Shown: piece after piece, positions 40,491 through 53,650 of the stretch
How positions within the stretch are numbered: position 1 is the first letter of the stretch
Layout: every line of letters starts with the position of its first letter
Assembly (NCBI RefSeq): GCF_021018895.1
Contig: NC_079377.1
Span: 21,368,001 to 21,432,000 of the forward strand
DNA from: Seriola aureovittata
Taxonomy: Eukaryota > Chordata > Actinopteri > Carangiformes > Carangidae
Reading direction: 5' to 3'
DNA: 64,000 bases
Notes under the pieces: generated by a model
Databases searched by the model: none
Told to the model about the DNA's origin: nothing
Seen by the model: only the letters and a program-made list of their open reading frames with translations
Translations under genes and position numbers: made by a program

Positions 40491-42010
40491 AAGTGTCAGG
40501 GCAGGAAAGGAACAAGAACACATGGTATAGATGAGTTAATTTAAAAAAAAGGTTGCAACTATTGTCATGTGATGTACTCATTTAACATAGTGCTTTACGG
40601 CGGCTTTGTCGACACTGGTGCTCACTTTGAACTTTTGAGAAAAATACCACAGGAAACCAGTGTGAAGTGAACTGCCATGAGCTGGATGTTCTGTAAATGA
40701 AAATCTTTTCAACAAAACAAATTGCTGTCTCGTTGTTTACATCCACCGGGGGAGCTGCTCGGGACGTTCATTTCTCTCTTGCTGGTAATCAGCGGCTACA
40801 CTTGAGCCATTCGGCACTAAATGCCTTGCTCAGGGACACATAAACACCATCTACTTATTGAAGCAGACTCAGTTTCGTTGCCAATATTAATGATACTGTC
40901 TCAGCATTTTAATCAGCAGCTTGTCCAACTCCAGAGCTACAGTCAGTACGACTGTATCTGCTTTGTTATGTCCTCAGCTGCAGTGTATTTTTTAGTTTTT
41001 ACTTTCCTTTTTCTATTTGCCACAACATGACTATCATCACATCATCATATCATCAATCATTGTCATTACAGAGACGACTCCCTAAAGATGCACTAATGGG
41101 TGTTTGATCTGTGGAGGAACAGCGGGATGCCGGATCGAAAATGTCATCATCACTGTGCTGCGGAGGAGACGGAGCTGCTGATGGTAATCATCGCTGAGCC
41201 TGTTTCCATCCGTTTGAATTATCTGAGGGATTTAGAGAAGACGGGGTAGTTCAGTGTGTATAAATGCAGTGCAGAGTTTGCAAGTAACAAAGTGAATCCG
41301 TATCAGCAGCTTACAGGGAAGTGAGACAACATGGGTGTATGTTACATGGGCAAGGTTGCATCATACTGGGTACACAGAATGAAATGCAAAAATGGTAAAA
41401 GGCAGAACTGCACTGGGGGGTTTGGGTGCAAAGAAGGAAGTCTGGGCAAAATCCTGCTTATGCTAATTGTAGTGTGAGTGCATAGCTTGTTTTGCAAGCT
41501 GTGCATTATATTTATCACAGACTTTAATTCACCCAACTACACCAGGAGTCTTCAGCCGTGGCAGCAGCTCTGTGAGGCTGCACGTAGGCACAGCAGTTTT
41601 GAGCTAAAAGCTTACATCAGCATGTCAACATGCTCACAATAGGAGAGTTTCCTCCACCTGCTTTTAAGTACATTTTCAATTTGCACATAAAAATACCTGA
41701 GTACCCCAAACCCCCAAACATAAGAAAGCATCAGATCTGCAAGGAGTGATGAGGAGAATGTAACTGTAACCTTCCTCAAATTAAATTAATACATGACGCA
41801 AACATAAATGACATAGTTCCACCTGGTTTTTATGTTGTTTTTCACCATTTGAGGTTTGAGGTGTTCTTTTAAGTGTGTCATCGTGTTGCACCCTCGTCTT
41901 CTGCAGGGGTTTAATGGCATTCAGCTGGAGAATCAGTGCCGCTAACCAAACCTCCTCATATTCATATAATGGTTTTGGGATGGAAAGTCAGCACAAGGAA
42001 CGTGAATGTG

Positions 42011-42205
42011 AATAAAATCATTAGGATACACCAGTCCATCCAGCAGATGTTGAAATGTTGAAAAATTTCACTGAAAAAGTGAAACCTTTGACCTGCTGGT
42101 GGCGCACGAGTCAAGTCAGGAGGATTCATCCACTGGGGACCATGAATGCATCATGTCAGTCCATCCTGTAGTTGTTGAGATATTTTAGTCTGGACCAAAA
42201 CACCC
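42011..42205. repeat. GGGGACCATGAATG-type repeat, forward copy
   Basis: Contains CTGCTGGTGGCGC, GGATTCATCCACTGGGGACC, ATGAATGCATCATG, TGTAGTTGTTGAGATATTTT and AGTCTGGACCAAA in order. This is the usual layout of a widespread teleost repeat. Confidence 0.7.
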
Positions 42206-43027
42206 AGCAAATACACACTGTGATCCAAAAACAAAAACCTGCAAATTCATGTTGTTGCAAAGAATAGCAAGATCCGCACTTAAATATTTACACTTAAATA
42301 TTTACACTTAAATGTTTAGCTCATAATGATTGAATCAACATTCCTTATTTTCAGACAGAGTGAATAAAGCATTGGCTTTTGTATATTCTGTAGGATTTGC
42401 TGTTGTCTAATTTTGCAGAAGCACAGTTTATATAACTTTGGTTATAGTTACAGTTTTGAGACAATTTCAAATGCATACAGTCTCATCTAAACCACACAGC
42501 GAGCCAACGCACCAACAGCTGAGATGGAAAAAGTTGCCTGCCTCTTGAATTATTTTCTGGTTTATCTGCTCATAAACCGTTTACAACCTAGATGCATTCG
42601 AGGTTGTCGGATATAATTTGTAGCCTGCATTTGTATGTGTCATGATCCATGCAGACAGGTGCTGGTATTTTGAAATCTTATCAGGAAACAGATCATCCCT
42701 TCTCAACCGTCCTCAGTGTGATTAAGCAACGCTGTTGCCAAGTGCGGCGTTGCCCTGTGTTTCATTTATACAAAACAACATCTGGAGCATATTATAGCAC
42801 ATGCTGCAACATATGTACAGATCACGTAATATAGAACATTAAACTACCTCACTCACACACAGAAATGTGACTCTAAAGTAATGTAGTTTCAGGATCGCAG
42901 TAGGAAAACGCAGCATTTTTCTAGGCTCCACACACTGCATCCATTCACAATATGAGCAACTGGCAACTAAACAATACCAAAATGTGTCAGTGAAAAATTT
43001 ATTTAGTTTAGCGGAGCCAGCACAAAG

Positions 43028-43032
43028 ACACA

Positions 43033-43124
<92 letters not shown>
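43028..43124. repeat. (CA)n microsatellite, longest in the window
   Basis: More than 40 CA units followed by a short (CAGA)n run, in the intergenic region. Confidence 0.97.
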
Positions 43125-43128
<4 letters not shown>

Positions 43129-46100
43129 GACAGACGCACACAAACATTTGATTCATCTGGTCCAGTCACCCTATGTGCCTGCTTTGTGATATGCTAAACA
43201 TTCTGTAAACATTATCCTGTGCATGGTTACTGTCACCATGGCAGCACGACAACAGCGCTGAGCTCGGCCCCTCAAACACGGGACAGTAGTGTTATTTAAT
43301 ATTTGGCTACGCATGAGCACAGCATGTTTCTATCACATAATCCTGTCACACCAGTGAAGACTTCTCCGTGCGGCCGTCCCGACTCCCCCCTGGGCGGCCG
43401 AGCGAAGCCCAGCTGTTGCTATGTTTTGGCCTTATCGCACAACAACAACAAAGAATAAAATGCTGGCTGAGAACAGTCTGCCCTTAGAGCAATCCCACAC
43501 ACTTTGTCCACTGTCAGCATCACATGGGACAGGAACAGATGCTTTTGCTGAGATTTGGGGCACTTACATCATGTGGAGGAAACGTATCGAGTTCAGTAAA
43601 TCAGGGCAAAAACAGCTCTGTTTGTGTGGCTGTAGCTGAGGAGTCTGATGCCAAAATAACTTCAACTAAATAAGGGGAGTATACGCTATTTTCATCTCTG
43701 TTTCAAAATAGCAGCATTTTAGAGCTTGAAGGCTCTTTAATCAGTTGGTGTTGGAGTCGCTAAACAAACTGAAGTCATAGTTCAATCCCTGTCAAAACAA
43801 TCAGTGGCAGACCTTCGTCCTGTCCAATGCGGACGCTGAAGAAACCTGCTCACTGAGCTGTGAAGATCTATTATGTTTTGTTTTTGGGTTGAAACTCTGC
43901 TGCAACTAAAACGCTTGACATGTGGCTGTATTTCTCCACCTATTAGAGCTGATTCAAATAGTTTAATAATCTTCTATGGCTTCATTGCAGATCTCAAAAG
44001 CTGCACCTCAGCCTAAAATCCTCCTTTGACTTTTCAGATTGTCTTGCAGTTACAGCTAATAGTTTACAGATAACTTTTAGAAACCTGCCTGAATGGAATC
44101 AAAAAGTTCCCCCACTTTCACTATTGTGTTAACTACTACTATTATCCACTTTTATTGTAATGTATCTTTGCATGTGATGTTTTAATCATTGGTCATTCTT
44201 ATTTTTACCAATGTTCTTTTAAGCACTTTCAAGCATATTTTATAATAATTAGAATAAAATATCCACAAAATTTCACAAAAAGGTCGAATTACTTTTACTA
44301 TAAATGATCTGGTGCACATAAAAAAAGTAAAAAAAAAAATACACATGTGCATAAAAAGTGTGAAAATGTGCAGAAAAGGAGAGAATCTCATTCCTTAAAA
44401 TGCATTTTCTGCTTCTTTTCTGCATTTCTTGCTTCATTAAAATGTTTTTTTACTTTCCTCATTCGTAATCTTGGTGTTTTATGTTTTGTATATGTATTTT
44501 TAAATCATTTTAAATCATGTAGGCTTATTTTATTCTATTATATATCTTCTTTATACACTTTATAAATAACAAAGTGTAATGAATGTGGAAATATTTCAAC
44601 TGCAAGGTAAAATATCCACCTTTAACAGATATTATGCAGCAAACTTCACAGAATAAAATGAGTTTGCTCTGAAGCAAACTGTGAAAACACAAGTACAGAC
44701 AGAGTGTACCTGGGGGCTGTAATCAGACCACATGCACCGTGCACCATTTTTCATAATGTCCTGACGTTTCACACAGAAGTGCAGCCCATTGGCTCTTGGA
44801 AAGAGAAGCACTTGTCAAAACATCCATCAGGAGTGAAGTGAACTGGCTGCAGCGCATTCACCCGTGGAATCAAAGGAAGGTGTGTCTGCTGCTTCCACAG
44901 CCCTGGAAACGTCCAGGAGAGGTGTTGGCGCTGTAACCATAGCAACGTAAACAGGAGGATTCAAACACAGATTAAAATGTGTGCAAAGATTATGTAAGGT
45001 GTGTGCCTGAGTGTGTGTGTGTGTGGTTGTGTGTGTGTGCATACGTTCAGGCACACATGGTTTCTTATGTTTCTTAAGGCAAAGTCTTAAAGGCAGAGTC
45101 TCCTCTCAGGCTCTGCAGCCCGTTGAAAAACACTTCAGCTTGTGACGCCCTTTACTCACTTCTGGCGTTCGGTGTGGCAGCAGGCGTGCAGTTTATTAGC
45201 AAACGTAAGTGTGTGTTTTACAGCGTTTCGACAGAATAAAAATAAGTCTGTCTCTGTGTGTGTGTGATGACCATGAGGGAAGTTAAATTCTATTTAATCT
45301 GTTCTTGGCTTCACCTGGTTTTTCCACCCATTCTCACACTGAAGGAGTTGTCTCCCACTCGAACCAATTAATATATACACAGACACAACCACACACACAA
45401 CCTCAAGAACTGGAGGAATCATATACACACAGCTGGAGCAGTGATGATGTTTGCTCCACATCTGGGACAGATTCACTTCTCAAATTTTGGGAAGAAAAAA
45501 GAATGAGTGAGAAGGTCTATTGTGTCCTCAGCTGTGAACCTTTTGAATGACATCTGAACCTTCTTTTTTAAGGTTTTATTTCTCATTGATCCCATCATCA
45601 GGTGCGTCATTCATATACAGCCTTTTATTTGTTAATTGATCAGCTCTACATTATTGTTTGATTTAGTGGCTATCTCTACTCTATGTCACCTACAGTTGTG
45701 GAGTTTTTCTTTAATAAATAATCAAGAGAGCAGTTAATTTTGTCACCACATTGTGACTGGGAAAACAAATAAACATAATTATCTAGTGTCTCGGTTCATT
45801 AGTCTTGAAATATTTGATTACATGCAGTAGTTCTTAATATATGTGAATCATCTGATTTAATATTTTTTGGGTGGTACGATGCATTGTTCTGCTCATCTTC
45901 TCCACTGGGCTACCAGGCGCCGCAGAGGGCTGTATTTCTTATAGAAATATCAGTTTTAACATTTATTACACTTGGTTTGTGTGTTCCACCTGTGCAGATC
46001 AGGAATATGACTGTTGGACTTGAACAGTGAAGATCCCGTGATGTTTGATGAGCTATGTGCTGTTACTATCTCAAGGCTGTTTCAAGAACTAATAAAAAGA

Positions 46101-46300
46101 TTTCAATGATATCTGGTGGAATATTAAAAATAATTCTCTCCCATGAGTGTCTTTCATTATATGTTTTTGATGTAGATTCATGTCCTGATTCAAATTAAAT
46201 ACATTCAAAGAATTTCTATTATTAGCCTGCGTATTCTCCGATGGCTTGTGAGTTTCTTCATTTGATATTAAACAACAGCCAAAAATGGGACAAAGTCACA

Positions 46301-46321
46301 GCAGCAGCAGCAGCAGCAGCA
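46301..46321. repeat. (CAG)n trinucleotide repeat
   Basis: Seven CAG units in intergenic DNA; not part of any recognised coding exon. Confidence 0.9.
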
Positions 46322-47304
46322 CAGAAAACTACCTCAAATTTTCTTTGTTACATAGACTAATGAGTTCATGAAATTTCCAATGAGGTTTTCAAAGTGTGTA
46401 CACCTCTGTATCTTTTGTATTAGGTAAGACTGCTGCAGTTTCAAGTGTATTTCTTAGGTCTGCTGGAGTCCAAGTCAGGATCAACTGTCTATACTCGACA
46501 AAGCAATGTAAAGCAGTTACTGTATCACTCCCAATCATGCTAAAGTGGTTTAGTAACATCTGCACACCTGCACATTCACACGTGCACAAACAGGAGGAAA
46601 GGAGGCAGAAAGAACTCTACAAGCCCTAATTCATTCCAGTTGAGTCCACCCAGGTTGAAGACTGAAGCATTCATGGTATGTAGGCGAAGGTGTGTTTTGA
46701 ATGAACGCGAGCATGAGAGTGCACATGAGGGAGAGTGAGTCACATGTGTCCATGGACATTCACATCAAAGTTCAACACAGAGACAACACAGCAGAGGAGC
46801 CCCCTGAAGGTCATACTGTTGTTCAAGGTGAGTTCAAGCAGCTGTCTGCTGTACGTCAGATCATAAAACTTTGCAGAAAAGTATGTAGGCTCTGACCTTT
46901 TAAATGAGTAAAGATTTATGACACTTTATACTTTTAGTCTACACTTTTTATTCCACATAGAAATATTTTACATTAGTCCACTACATTTATCTAACAGCTT
47001 TAGCGACTAGTTATTTTGCAGACTGAGAATTTAACCAATATTAAAAATGCTGAATAAGAGCATAAACTTATTTTTTTGACTATTATTTGCATTTGAACAT
47101 TTCTTTGGATGTTACACCACTTTGCAATTTGCAATCACTGTCTTAACAATTGTGTTCCCATTTCAGCCAATTTCCCTTTATTTAATTATGGATTTATACA
47201 TTTGAAATATATTAGATTGTTTAAAAAAAATGATAATCATATATGTTCTTGCTGAATAACACCCAAGGGCCCAAGAGATCAGGGGTCATAGAGCTCATTT
47301 AAAA

Positions 47305-47470
47305 TACACAAATGACCACAAAGTTATGCAAAATTATCATAAAAGGGGGCAGAATGAACGTAAGTATACGCTCTATGACCATAAAACAACCACAAAGAAA
47401 TGCAAAAGACAAAAGGCGACTACAAAGAGACACAAGGTGAACAAAAAGAGATGCAAAATGACAAAGAGAT
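47305..47470. repeat. imperfect tandem repeat, about 20-base ATGACCACAAAGAGATGCAA unit
   Basis: The words AATGACCACAAAG, TATGCAAAATTATC, CAACCACAAAGAAATGCAAA, GACTACAAAGAGACACAAGG and GAGATGCAAAATGACAAAGA follow one another. The array lies just upstream of the putative 47.6 kb promoter. Confidence 0.7.
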
Positions 47471-47639
47471 ATGTTTCTGTTTTCTCATAATCCGTCCATG
47501 CATATCACTGAAGACACTGTAAGAACATAGACTACAATATGGCAGCTGTAGGGTCAGTGCATATCTCTTAAAAGTCACCTCCACGCTTTGCTGTAAGCAG
47601 GAGTCTGAAATCACTGGGCAAAAAAAAGGAGCGAGTAAA

Positions 47640-47658
47640 ACTACAAGCCCCAGAATCC
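47640..47658 (+). promoter_or_regulatory. ZNF143/THAP11-type promoter motif
   Basis: ACTACAAGCCCCAGAATCC closely resembles the known SBS element (ACTACAATTCCCAGMATGC) found in many vertebrate housekeeping promoters. It is followed by CpG-containing sequence (GCGGCGACGCGAGCG) and lies about 500 bases before a donor-like site. Confidence 0.55.
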
Positions 47659-47677
47659 TTAGCGGCGACGCGAGCGT

Positions 47678-47679
<2 letters not shown>

Positions 47680-47731
<52 letters not shown>
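47680..47731. repeat. (TG)n microsatellite inside the putative promoter
   Basis: About 25 TG units, 22 bases after the ZNF143-like motif and before the putative first exon. Confidence 0.96.
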
Positions 47732-47736
<5 letters not shown>

Positions 47737-47759
47737 CTGTGTCTCCTCCCACAGCTACA

Positions 47760-48157
47760 GTGAACGGACAGGACGGGTCAGCTCTGTGTTTACGCTGAGA
47801 TGCTCACAACAAAGGACAGCACACAGAGAGCCTGTCATTTAAAAAAAAACACACCGTGATATTTTGTCTCACGGTGAACCATTTGTAACTCGTAACTCCA
47901 GGAAGAAGAGGACACATCACACAAAGCCCTTATTGGCGTCCATTTTTTTTTAAACGTTTTATATTTATTTTTTATTTTTTGGTAAACCAGGCTAGAGGGG
48001 GAAAAATTAAGACGAAAATTTCCTTCTTTTTTTTTTTGTGCCGGGGGAACGTTAGCTAGCTTGCTAGCTTCAGCAAGTTGGGAAAGACAGGCAGCAGCAC
48101 ACCACAGACAGCCACACCGAGCAGAGACAATAAGAGGACTTCATCATTTATATCGCT
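47760..48157 (+). other. probable untranslated first exon of a plus-strand gene
   Basis: Sequence after the ZNF143-like motif reads like a 5' UTR and ends at a good donor (CGCT|GTGAGTAC, GT at 48158). It contains no long ORF, only a short upstream ORF from the ATG near 47800. No coding exon that would join it was recognised to the right edge, so intron 1 would exceed 15.8 kb. In human, LGALSL lies next to PELI1, which has an untranslated first exon and points away from LGALSL, so peli1 is a candidate. The 5' boundary is approximate. Confidence 0.4.
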
Positions 48158-48426
48158 GTGAGTACATGTTTAAAAGCCACCTGACTTCACTTGATAATAA
48201 TAAAGATACTAGTCGTGATAATACCAACGGTTAAACACTAACGGCAGTATGCTAATTCAACGCTGTCCAGTCTATTCAGTGTTCTCTGTTTCTAACCGTC
48301 ACCTGCTTTGTCCGATGAGCTGATAATTTATTAACGTTACTTCACCTCATTTAGTAAGTAAGCACTCAGCAGGTAAGTCAGTGTGAGAGCTGCAGCAGCA
48401 GAGCACTGATCTTTGTCAAGTGTTCT

Positions 48427-48427
<1 letters not shown>

Positions 48428-48482
<55 letters not shown>
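48428..48482. repeat. (CA)n microsatellite
   Basis: About 27 CA units, 270 bases after the putative donor at 48158. Confidence 0.97.
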
Positions 48483-48483
<1 letters not shown>

Positions 48484-48583
48484 GCATACTCATGCACCTG
48501 CTTTGACTCGGTCTTTGTTTTATCTCAGTGCAAATCGAGGGGCTCTATAAAGATAAAGCTCCTGGTGACCAGTGACTGTATCA

Positions 48584-48595
48584 GTGTGTGTGTGA

Positions 48596-48658
<63 letters not shown>

Positions 48659-48669
48659 TGTGTGTGTGA
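48584..48669. repeat. (TG)n microsatellite
   Basis: About 40 TG units with a few interruptions, 100 bases after the (CA)n tract and complementary to it. Confidence 0.97.
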
Positions 48670-48735
48670 AGGCTTCAGAAATGCAGATATTAGTTTACAT
48701 CACTTCCAGTCTGCATGATGAACTGTCACAGCGGT

Positions 48736-48795
48736 GGGTGGGGGTGTGGGGGGGGTGTGGGGTGTGTGTGTGTGTGTGTGTGTGTGGGGGGGGGG
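48736..48795 (+). repeat. G-rich block with quadruplex pattern
   Basis: Four G-runs of 3, 5, 8 and 4 bases separated by T or TGT at 48736-48762, then (TG)n and a run of about ten G. Fits the usual four-run quadruplex rule. Confidence 0.85.
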
Positions 48796-48882
48796 TTGAG
48801 TGAGAAAGGGAACATTGCCTGATAAGGAATTAACCAAATGCATGGACTCTTGCCATTACTAAAGCATGATTGCCAGTTAATG

Positions 48883-48930
48883 ACCTCCCTCCCCTCCCCT
48901 CCCCTCCCTTCCCTTCCCTTTCTTTCCCTA
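48883..48930. repeat. (CCCCT)n low-complexity tract
   Basis: Repeated CCCCT then CCCTT units, a pure pyrimidine run. Confidence 0.9.
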
Positions 48931-51604
48931 TGTCCAATCTCTTTCTGTGTCTGTCTCTCCCCCCCACCACCACCACCACCGTCTGTCTCGTCAGACTTTA
49001 CTGGTTGGCAGATGATGATGCGATAAGTTTTGTTTCTGATATGGATCTCACTGACTTCCCTTCCCCGTTTTGGAAATGTCACATAAAGACAGACATGCAT
49101 TAACTCCATCTGCTCCACCACGATGCCCTGGGCCTTATTTCCATTGTCTGCTTGTCAGTGTGATGATTAATCTGGAAACATGAGTTTTTTTGAAATGTTG
49201 GTGAGTGGTAGTGGCCAGTGCGTGTCATTCTTTCAGTGATGTTACCCATTTACCAACCCAACAGGACTAATTTGTATTAGAATAGGGCTTTCAAAGGATA
49301 GCTAGTTGGCTGCTGAAGTAATCAGCAGTAAGTACAAAGTGCTATAAGTAGCGGAAGGGCTACATTTAAAACTGAAGCTTTGCATCTGCCTTTTTAGTCC
49401 TATGACTTCTTCATAAGATATAAAGCAGGTTGAGAGTGCGATAAGACAATACAACAACTTTTTTTTTTTTTTTAACCTGGTTTTATATTTGTTTTTCATT
49501 CTGAACATGAAACACAGGAAAAAATAGTCAACAAAGAGTGGATTCGTGTGTTTGTCTGAGCAGGTTGCAAACATAAGGCTTCGGAATGATGCAAAGTTCA
49601 GCAAACAAAAACGATCAATTTCCTGCAATTATACCTACTGTGTGGACTGTATTGAATAGTTTGGGCCCTTATCAGATGCAGCGGTGACCATAACAGAGCC
49701 AAACCTGGTGTAGAGAGCTACACATCAGCTAAAAAAGTGCTGCCCTGTTGTAAGGATGATGAGTATTTATTATATTTTTGCACAGGCTATTTAAGTCTGC
49801 ATTCTCACAGTCCTATAAATGGCGATAACTTCTAGTGTGAAGTGCTTTGCAGTGTAACAGGGGAGAGTGTAAGTATTGCACATACTGTACACTTTTATGT
49901 TTGCACATTTGCATTGGGTGTGTTGCCTGCAGGCCTTAGTGCGTGTTCTCCAACACGCTTCAGAGTCTCAATTTCAGGGAGGAAACCGGAGCTGCTGGTG
50001 TCAGACGGGAGCGCAGAGAGAGCTCTGATGTCTTAATGGAGGCTCAGTGCTGCCCGTATCCTTAGTAACCTGGTCTGTGGGGACACAGATAGGCCTCCCA
50101 GTCTCAGCCTGGGCCGGATGCTGTATCACTAGTGTTCAGGAAAAAAAAAAAAAATCCCATATCCCCCATTTCATCAATTATTTTAGAAGTTTTTATTTCA
50201 ATTAAATATATTACATGGTCCTTTACAGGCTCAGAAAGATTTGTCCGTCAGTAGGAGATTCAGCAGCATTGTTATTGCATTTATATCCATCAGTGGGATT
50301 TGAAAAAAAAAAAAATCTATGCTGCAGTGGTTTTAATAAAGGATTTTATGTAAGTGTATACTATGTATTACGCATATTTTTCATATTACGCACAAGCTTC
50401 TAAGAGTATTTGTGGTTTCTGAAGCCAACTTGTGACATAAAATTCACAGCAATTGATAAACAGTCCAAATCTCATTGTTACACAGCAACTGGAAAGAGTT
50501 TAGAAACTTGGATTTGCTTATTTCAGAAAGTTTAACAAAACAATTTGTCTTGATTTGGTCACAGGAGAAGTGCTAAAATAGTGGCGTACAACTGATTTTA
50601 ACAAGTATTCTGTTTCGCCTGTGGGTGTGTTGAGCTCTTCATCATTTTAGTCTAAATAATGTGTCCAGACCCTGCTGTTTGCAGATTTGCTAAACTTACT
50701 AACACAGTGGAAATGGTTAAAAACAACTTTTTAATCCAACATAGCATTGCGTGACTCTATGACATGTGTGCATGTACCAGCCAGCAAAGTGTGAACGAGG
50801 GCTCCAAAAGCAGTCCAATATGGCTTTAAGAGATTGTTGAGGGTAAATGGGTAACATTAAGATTTTGAGGGAATTAATTGAGTAATTTTCTCTTGAGAAT
50901 GAGGTAAGTGTGAACATGCCAGCAGTAGGTGGTTAACTTCTTGGTGTTGCGTGAGTGTATTTGAGATTCAAGCCAAGTATGTTTGTGTTTTGGGAAATGT
51001 TTGCATTTATCTTTCTGTGCGCATGTGCCTGTGGTGTGCATTTTGATCAGGGAGGGCCGGTGAGCTCGGCGGGGATCTGGGGGTGTAATCATCGGCACAG
51101 TTGAGCAGCAGCTTTCCCCCTGCTGTGTGTGAGGAGCTTGGCACCCTCCTCCCGGTCCGGCTTACTCTCTGCTGGGCTGGTAAACAGGCTGAAGTTTGTG
51201 GAAGGAGATTACGTCTGTCATGGAAAGTGGGTCAGACAGTGGGCACGTTTTTATGGCCTTGTTTCTGTGAGGTAGGGAAGAGGGGGGCTAGGGGTTTAAA
51301 CCACCAGCGTTTTTTCCATAGCGTTGCTTGAGGCAGCTTGTGCTTGGTACAACTCTCTTATACTCTCCTTCTTGTCAGAATCATTATCAGTCGATTACTC
51401 ATGTACATTTTCTAACAAAGAATTTATATTGCAAGCAACTTGCAGCTGTGCCGTCCGGGCTGTTCAGATACATACATTCAGTATCACACCGAACCATTTT
51501 GGGTCATAATGGGTATCTAATCTTCCCCCAGTCTCTCCTTGTTCCTTCTATCTCCATATATCCATGAATTGGAAATAAACCTTCATATATGATAAGGCAA
51601 AATA

Positions 51605-51747
51605 TCAAATACTCACAATTGAGAAGTTAAAAAAAGCTAATTTTTGACACTTTTGCTTATAGTTATTACTAAAACGAATATATGATTATCAAAGTGCCCA
51701 TTAATTTCCTGTCAGTTGGTTAAATGATTATTTGATTAATCATCGCA
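51605..51747. repeat. ATTAATCGATTA-type teleost repeat, reverse orientation
   Basis: Reads ATGATTATCAAAGTGCCCAT, then TTTCCTGTCAGTTGG and GATTAATCATCGCAGCTCTA, which is the reverse complement of the start of the family (AGAGCTGAAACGATTAATC). Confidence 0.6.
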
Positions 51748-53240
51748 GCTCTACTCAAGTTATAACATGGTCAACTCGCTCTTCTCGACACTTCTTTGTC
51801 CTAATTTGTATTGCCCCGGGTGAACTCATAGAGCGTTATTGTCACGCCTCTGAAAAGCCACACCGTGTTTTGTATGAACACACCTTAATACATTCTAATT
51901 ATAGTCAACATTTTGACATGTTTAAAACATAAATTCAAAAGTGCGAGCTCCACCTGGACTACTGTGGCTGTCTGTCTAGCTCAGATCATCTGTAGATGGA
52001 ATGGAAGAGCTCAAAAAGCTTCCCCATATCATATCTGTTTTCGAATCATTATGGCAGTGTGCATTATGGTTTACTCCTGCCAGGAAGATGAAACCGAGTG
52101 TCGCTAATCAGCTCAGCATGAGATGTCTGGACGTCAATTCTGATGAATGTTAAAGAGTCAAGAATTTGTTCGGGGTTGCAGGGATGCAGAGTCACATCTA
52201 CACCTGCTTATAGAAAAACCACAGCTTCATTACGTTTTGTGGAGTGACAGTGAAACAGATTTCATGTCAGAACTAACACCGCAGGTAGGAGTGTAAAGGT
52301 GCCGCGTAAATTAATCAACAAGAAGAACAAACACCCAAACACGTCCTTCGATTTTCCTTGTTATTTTATAGAATAACAGAATGCTTCCTGCAGGTCATCG
52401 CACATCCACATTATCTTATAAATTATGTAAACGCAGGTTGTGGATCAGTTTATTGTAAACCACATGAATTATTTAAATCTGGTCTCTTCACAGATATAGC
52501 ATTAACGCACATGTAAAGACAAACACATGGGCAGTGAAAGTGCACCTGCTCAATAACTGGTGCAGGTTGTACAATGACGTTTAGTCCTTTCTGTGTGTGC
52601 CTGCCTCTTTCATCACGCCACCTGCCTTAATCTCGCTCCTCTGAGAAGACTATTTGTTATTTATTTTAAGAGCTATTTTGGTATATTTGTACACAGGGGT
52701 GAGTGTGGTCACCTGTTTTGTTCCGTAAAAATGAAGAATACATTTCCCATCTCTCTGTCTGCCTCCGCTCTTATTTATCTTTCACAGTTACCTAGTTTGT
52801 ATTTGTCTCATTCCTCCCTTTGCTTCTCTGCCGCTGAAAGTAACAGTAAGGTTTCTCTCCTGCTGCCAATACCTGAGTCAGAGAAGTGAGCGAGTGGGGA
52901 AAGTGAAACATAGTGAAGCTGTTCAGTTTTAGAAAAAGCTGTTGGGCAGTCCACAGTCCTATTTGGCAACTTTATTATATTAACGGTAAGCCGACTGACT
53001 TCATGAATAGCTTCCTTATTTATAAATGTTGGTGGACTTCTGGGAAAAAGTGTGTAAATTGTATCATAATAACGTCCGACATGTGCTGACACAAGTAGAG
53101 CTGAATTATATTTTTGGGGAAAAAGTAATAATATAGCAATATATAGGAACAGTAAAGTGAGGATGCTTTTAAAAAATGCAGTGAATAGTTTTTATTTATC
53201 GATTAACTTACTAACTATAAAGTGCTATAAACAGTAAAAA

Positions 53241-53335
53241 CCTAAGTCAAATCAATATTTGGTGTGACAAACCGTCTTCATGTGATCCCAGACTGACTCC
53301 ATGATGTTGAGATCAGGACTCTGTGAGGGTCAGAG
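53241..53335. repeat. dispersed repeat with ATATTTGGTGTGAC block
   Basis: Contains CAAATCAATATTTGGTGTGA and GATGTTGAGATCAGGACTCT, both hallmarks of an old repeat seen widely in teleosts. Diverged and without coding capacity. Confidence 0.6.
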
Positions 53336-53429
53336 AGAAAGACAGAGAAACCTGTTTTTGCTCATCATATTTATAGAATATCAAACCAAACTTTCAGATA
53401 CAGCTGAAATGATGCATTAGTGAGTTGAT

Positions 53430-53650
53430 TGGAAGAAATTTAATCTGCAGCCATTTTGATAATTGAATCAAAGATTTCTACCATGCGCTGGTCCCAGCTT
53501 TTCCATCGTGAGGATTTGATGTTTTTCTCTGTTTTATATCATTGTAAACTGAATATCGTTAGGTTCTGGTCGGACAATACAAGACATCAGAATACGTTAC
53601 CTTAAGGCATTTTCAAAATTGACATTTTTAGAGACTAAATTAGTCGTAAA
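53430..53650. repeat. ATTAATCGATTA-type teleost repeat, internal part
   Basis: Contains GCCATTTTGATAATTGAATC, CCAGCTTTTCCATCGTGAGG, TATATCATTGTAAACTGAAT and GGTCGGACAATACAAGACAT in that order, the body of a repeat common in percomorphs. Old copy with many substitutions. Confidence 0.7.

Larger units (their letters stand above)
37990..47620. other. intergenic region after abch1
   Basis: No coding exons were recognised on either strand. The region contains microsatellites (38285-38342, 43028-43124, 45006-45040), old dispersed repeats (40448-40490, 42011-42205), a tandem repeat (47305-47470), and unique AT-rich DNA with homeodomain-like TAATTA words at 39.65-40.25 kb. Confidence 0.6.

Noticed and set aside
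46301..46321. (CAG)7 as part of a polyglutamine-coding exon
   Set aside because: No open frame extends usefully around it and there are no splice sites of matching phase.
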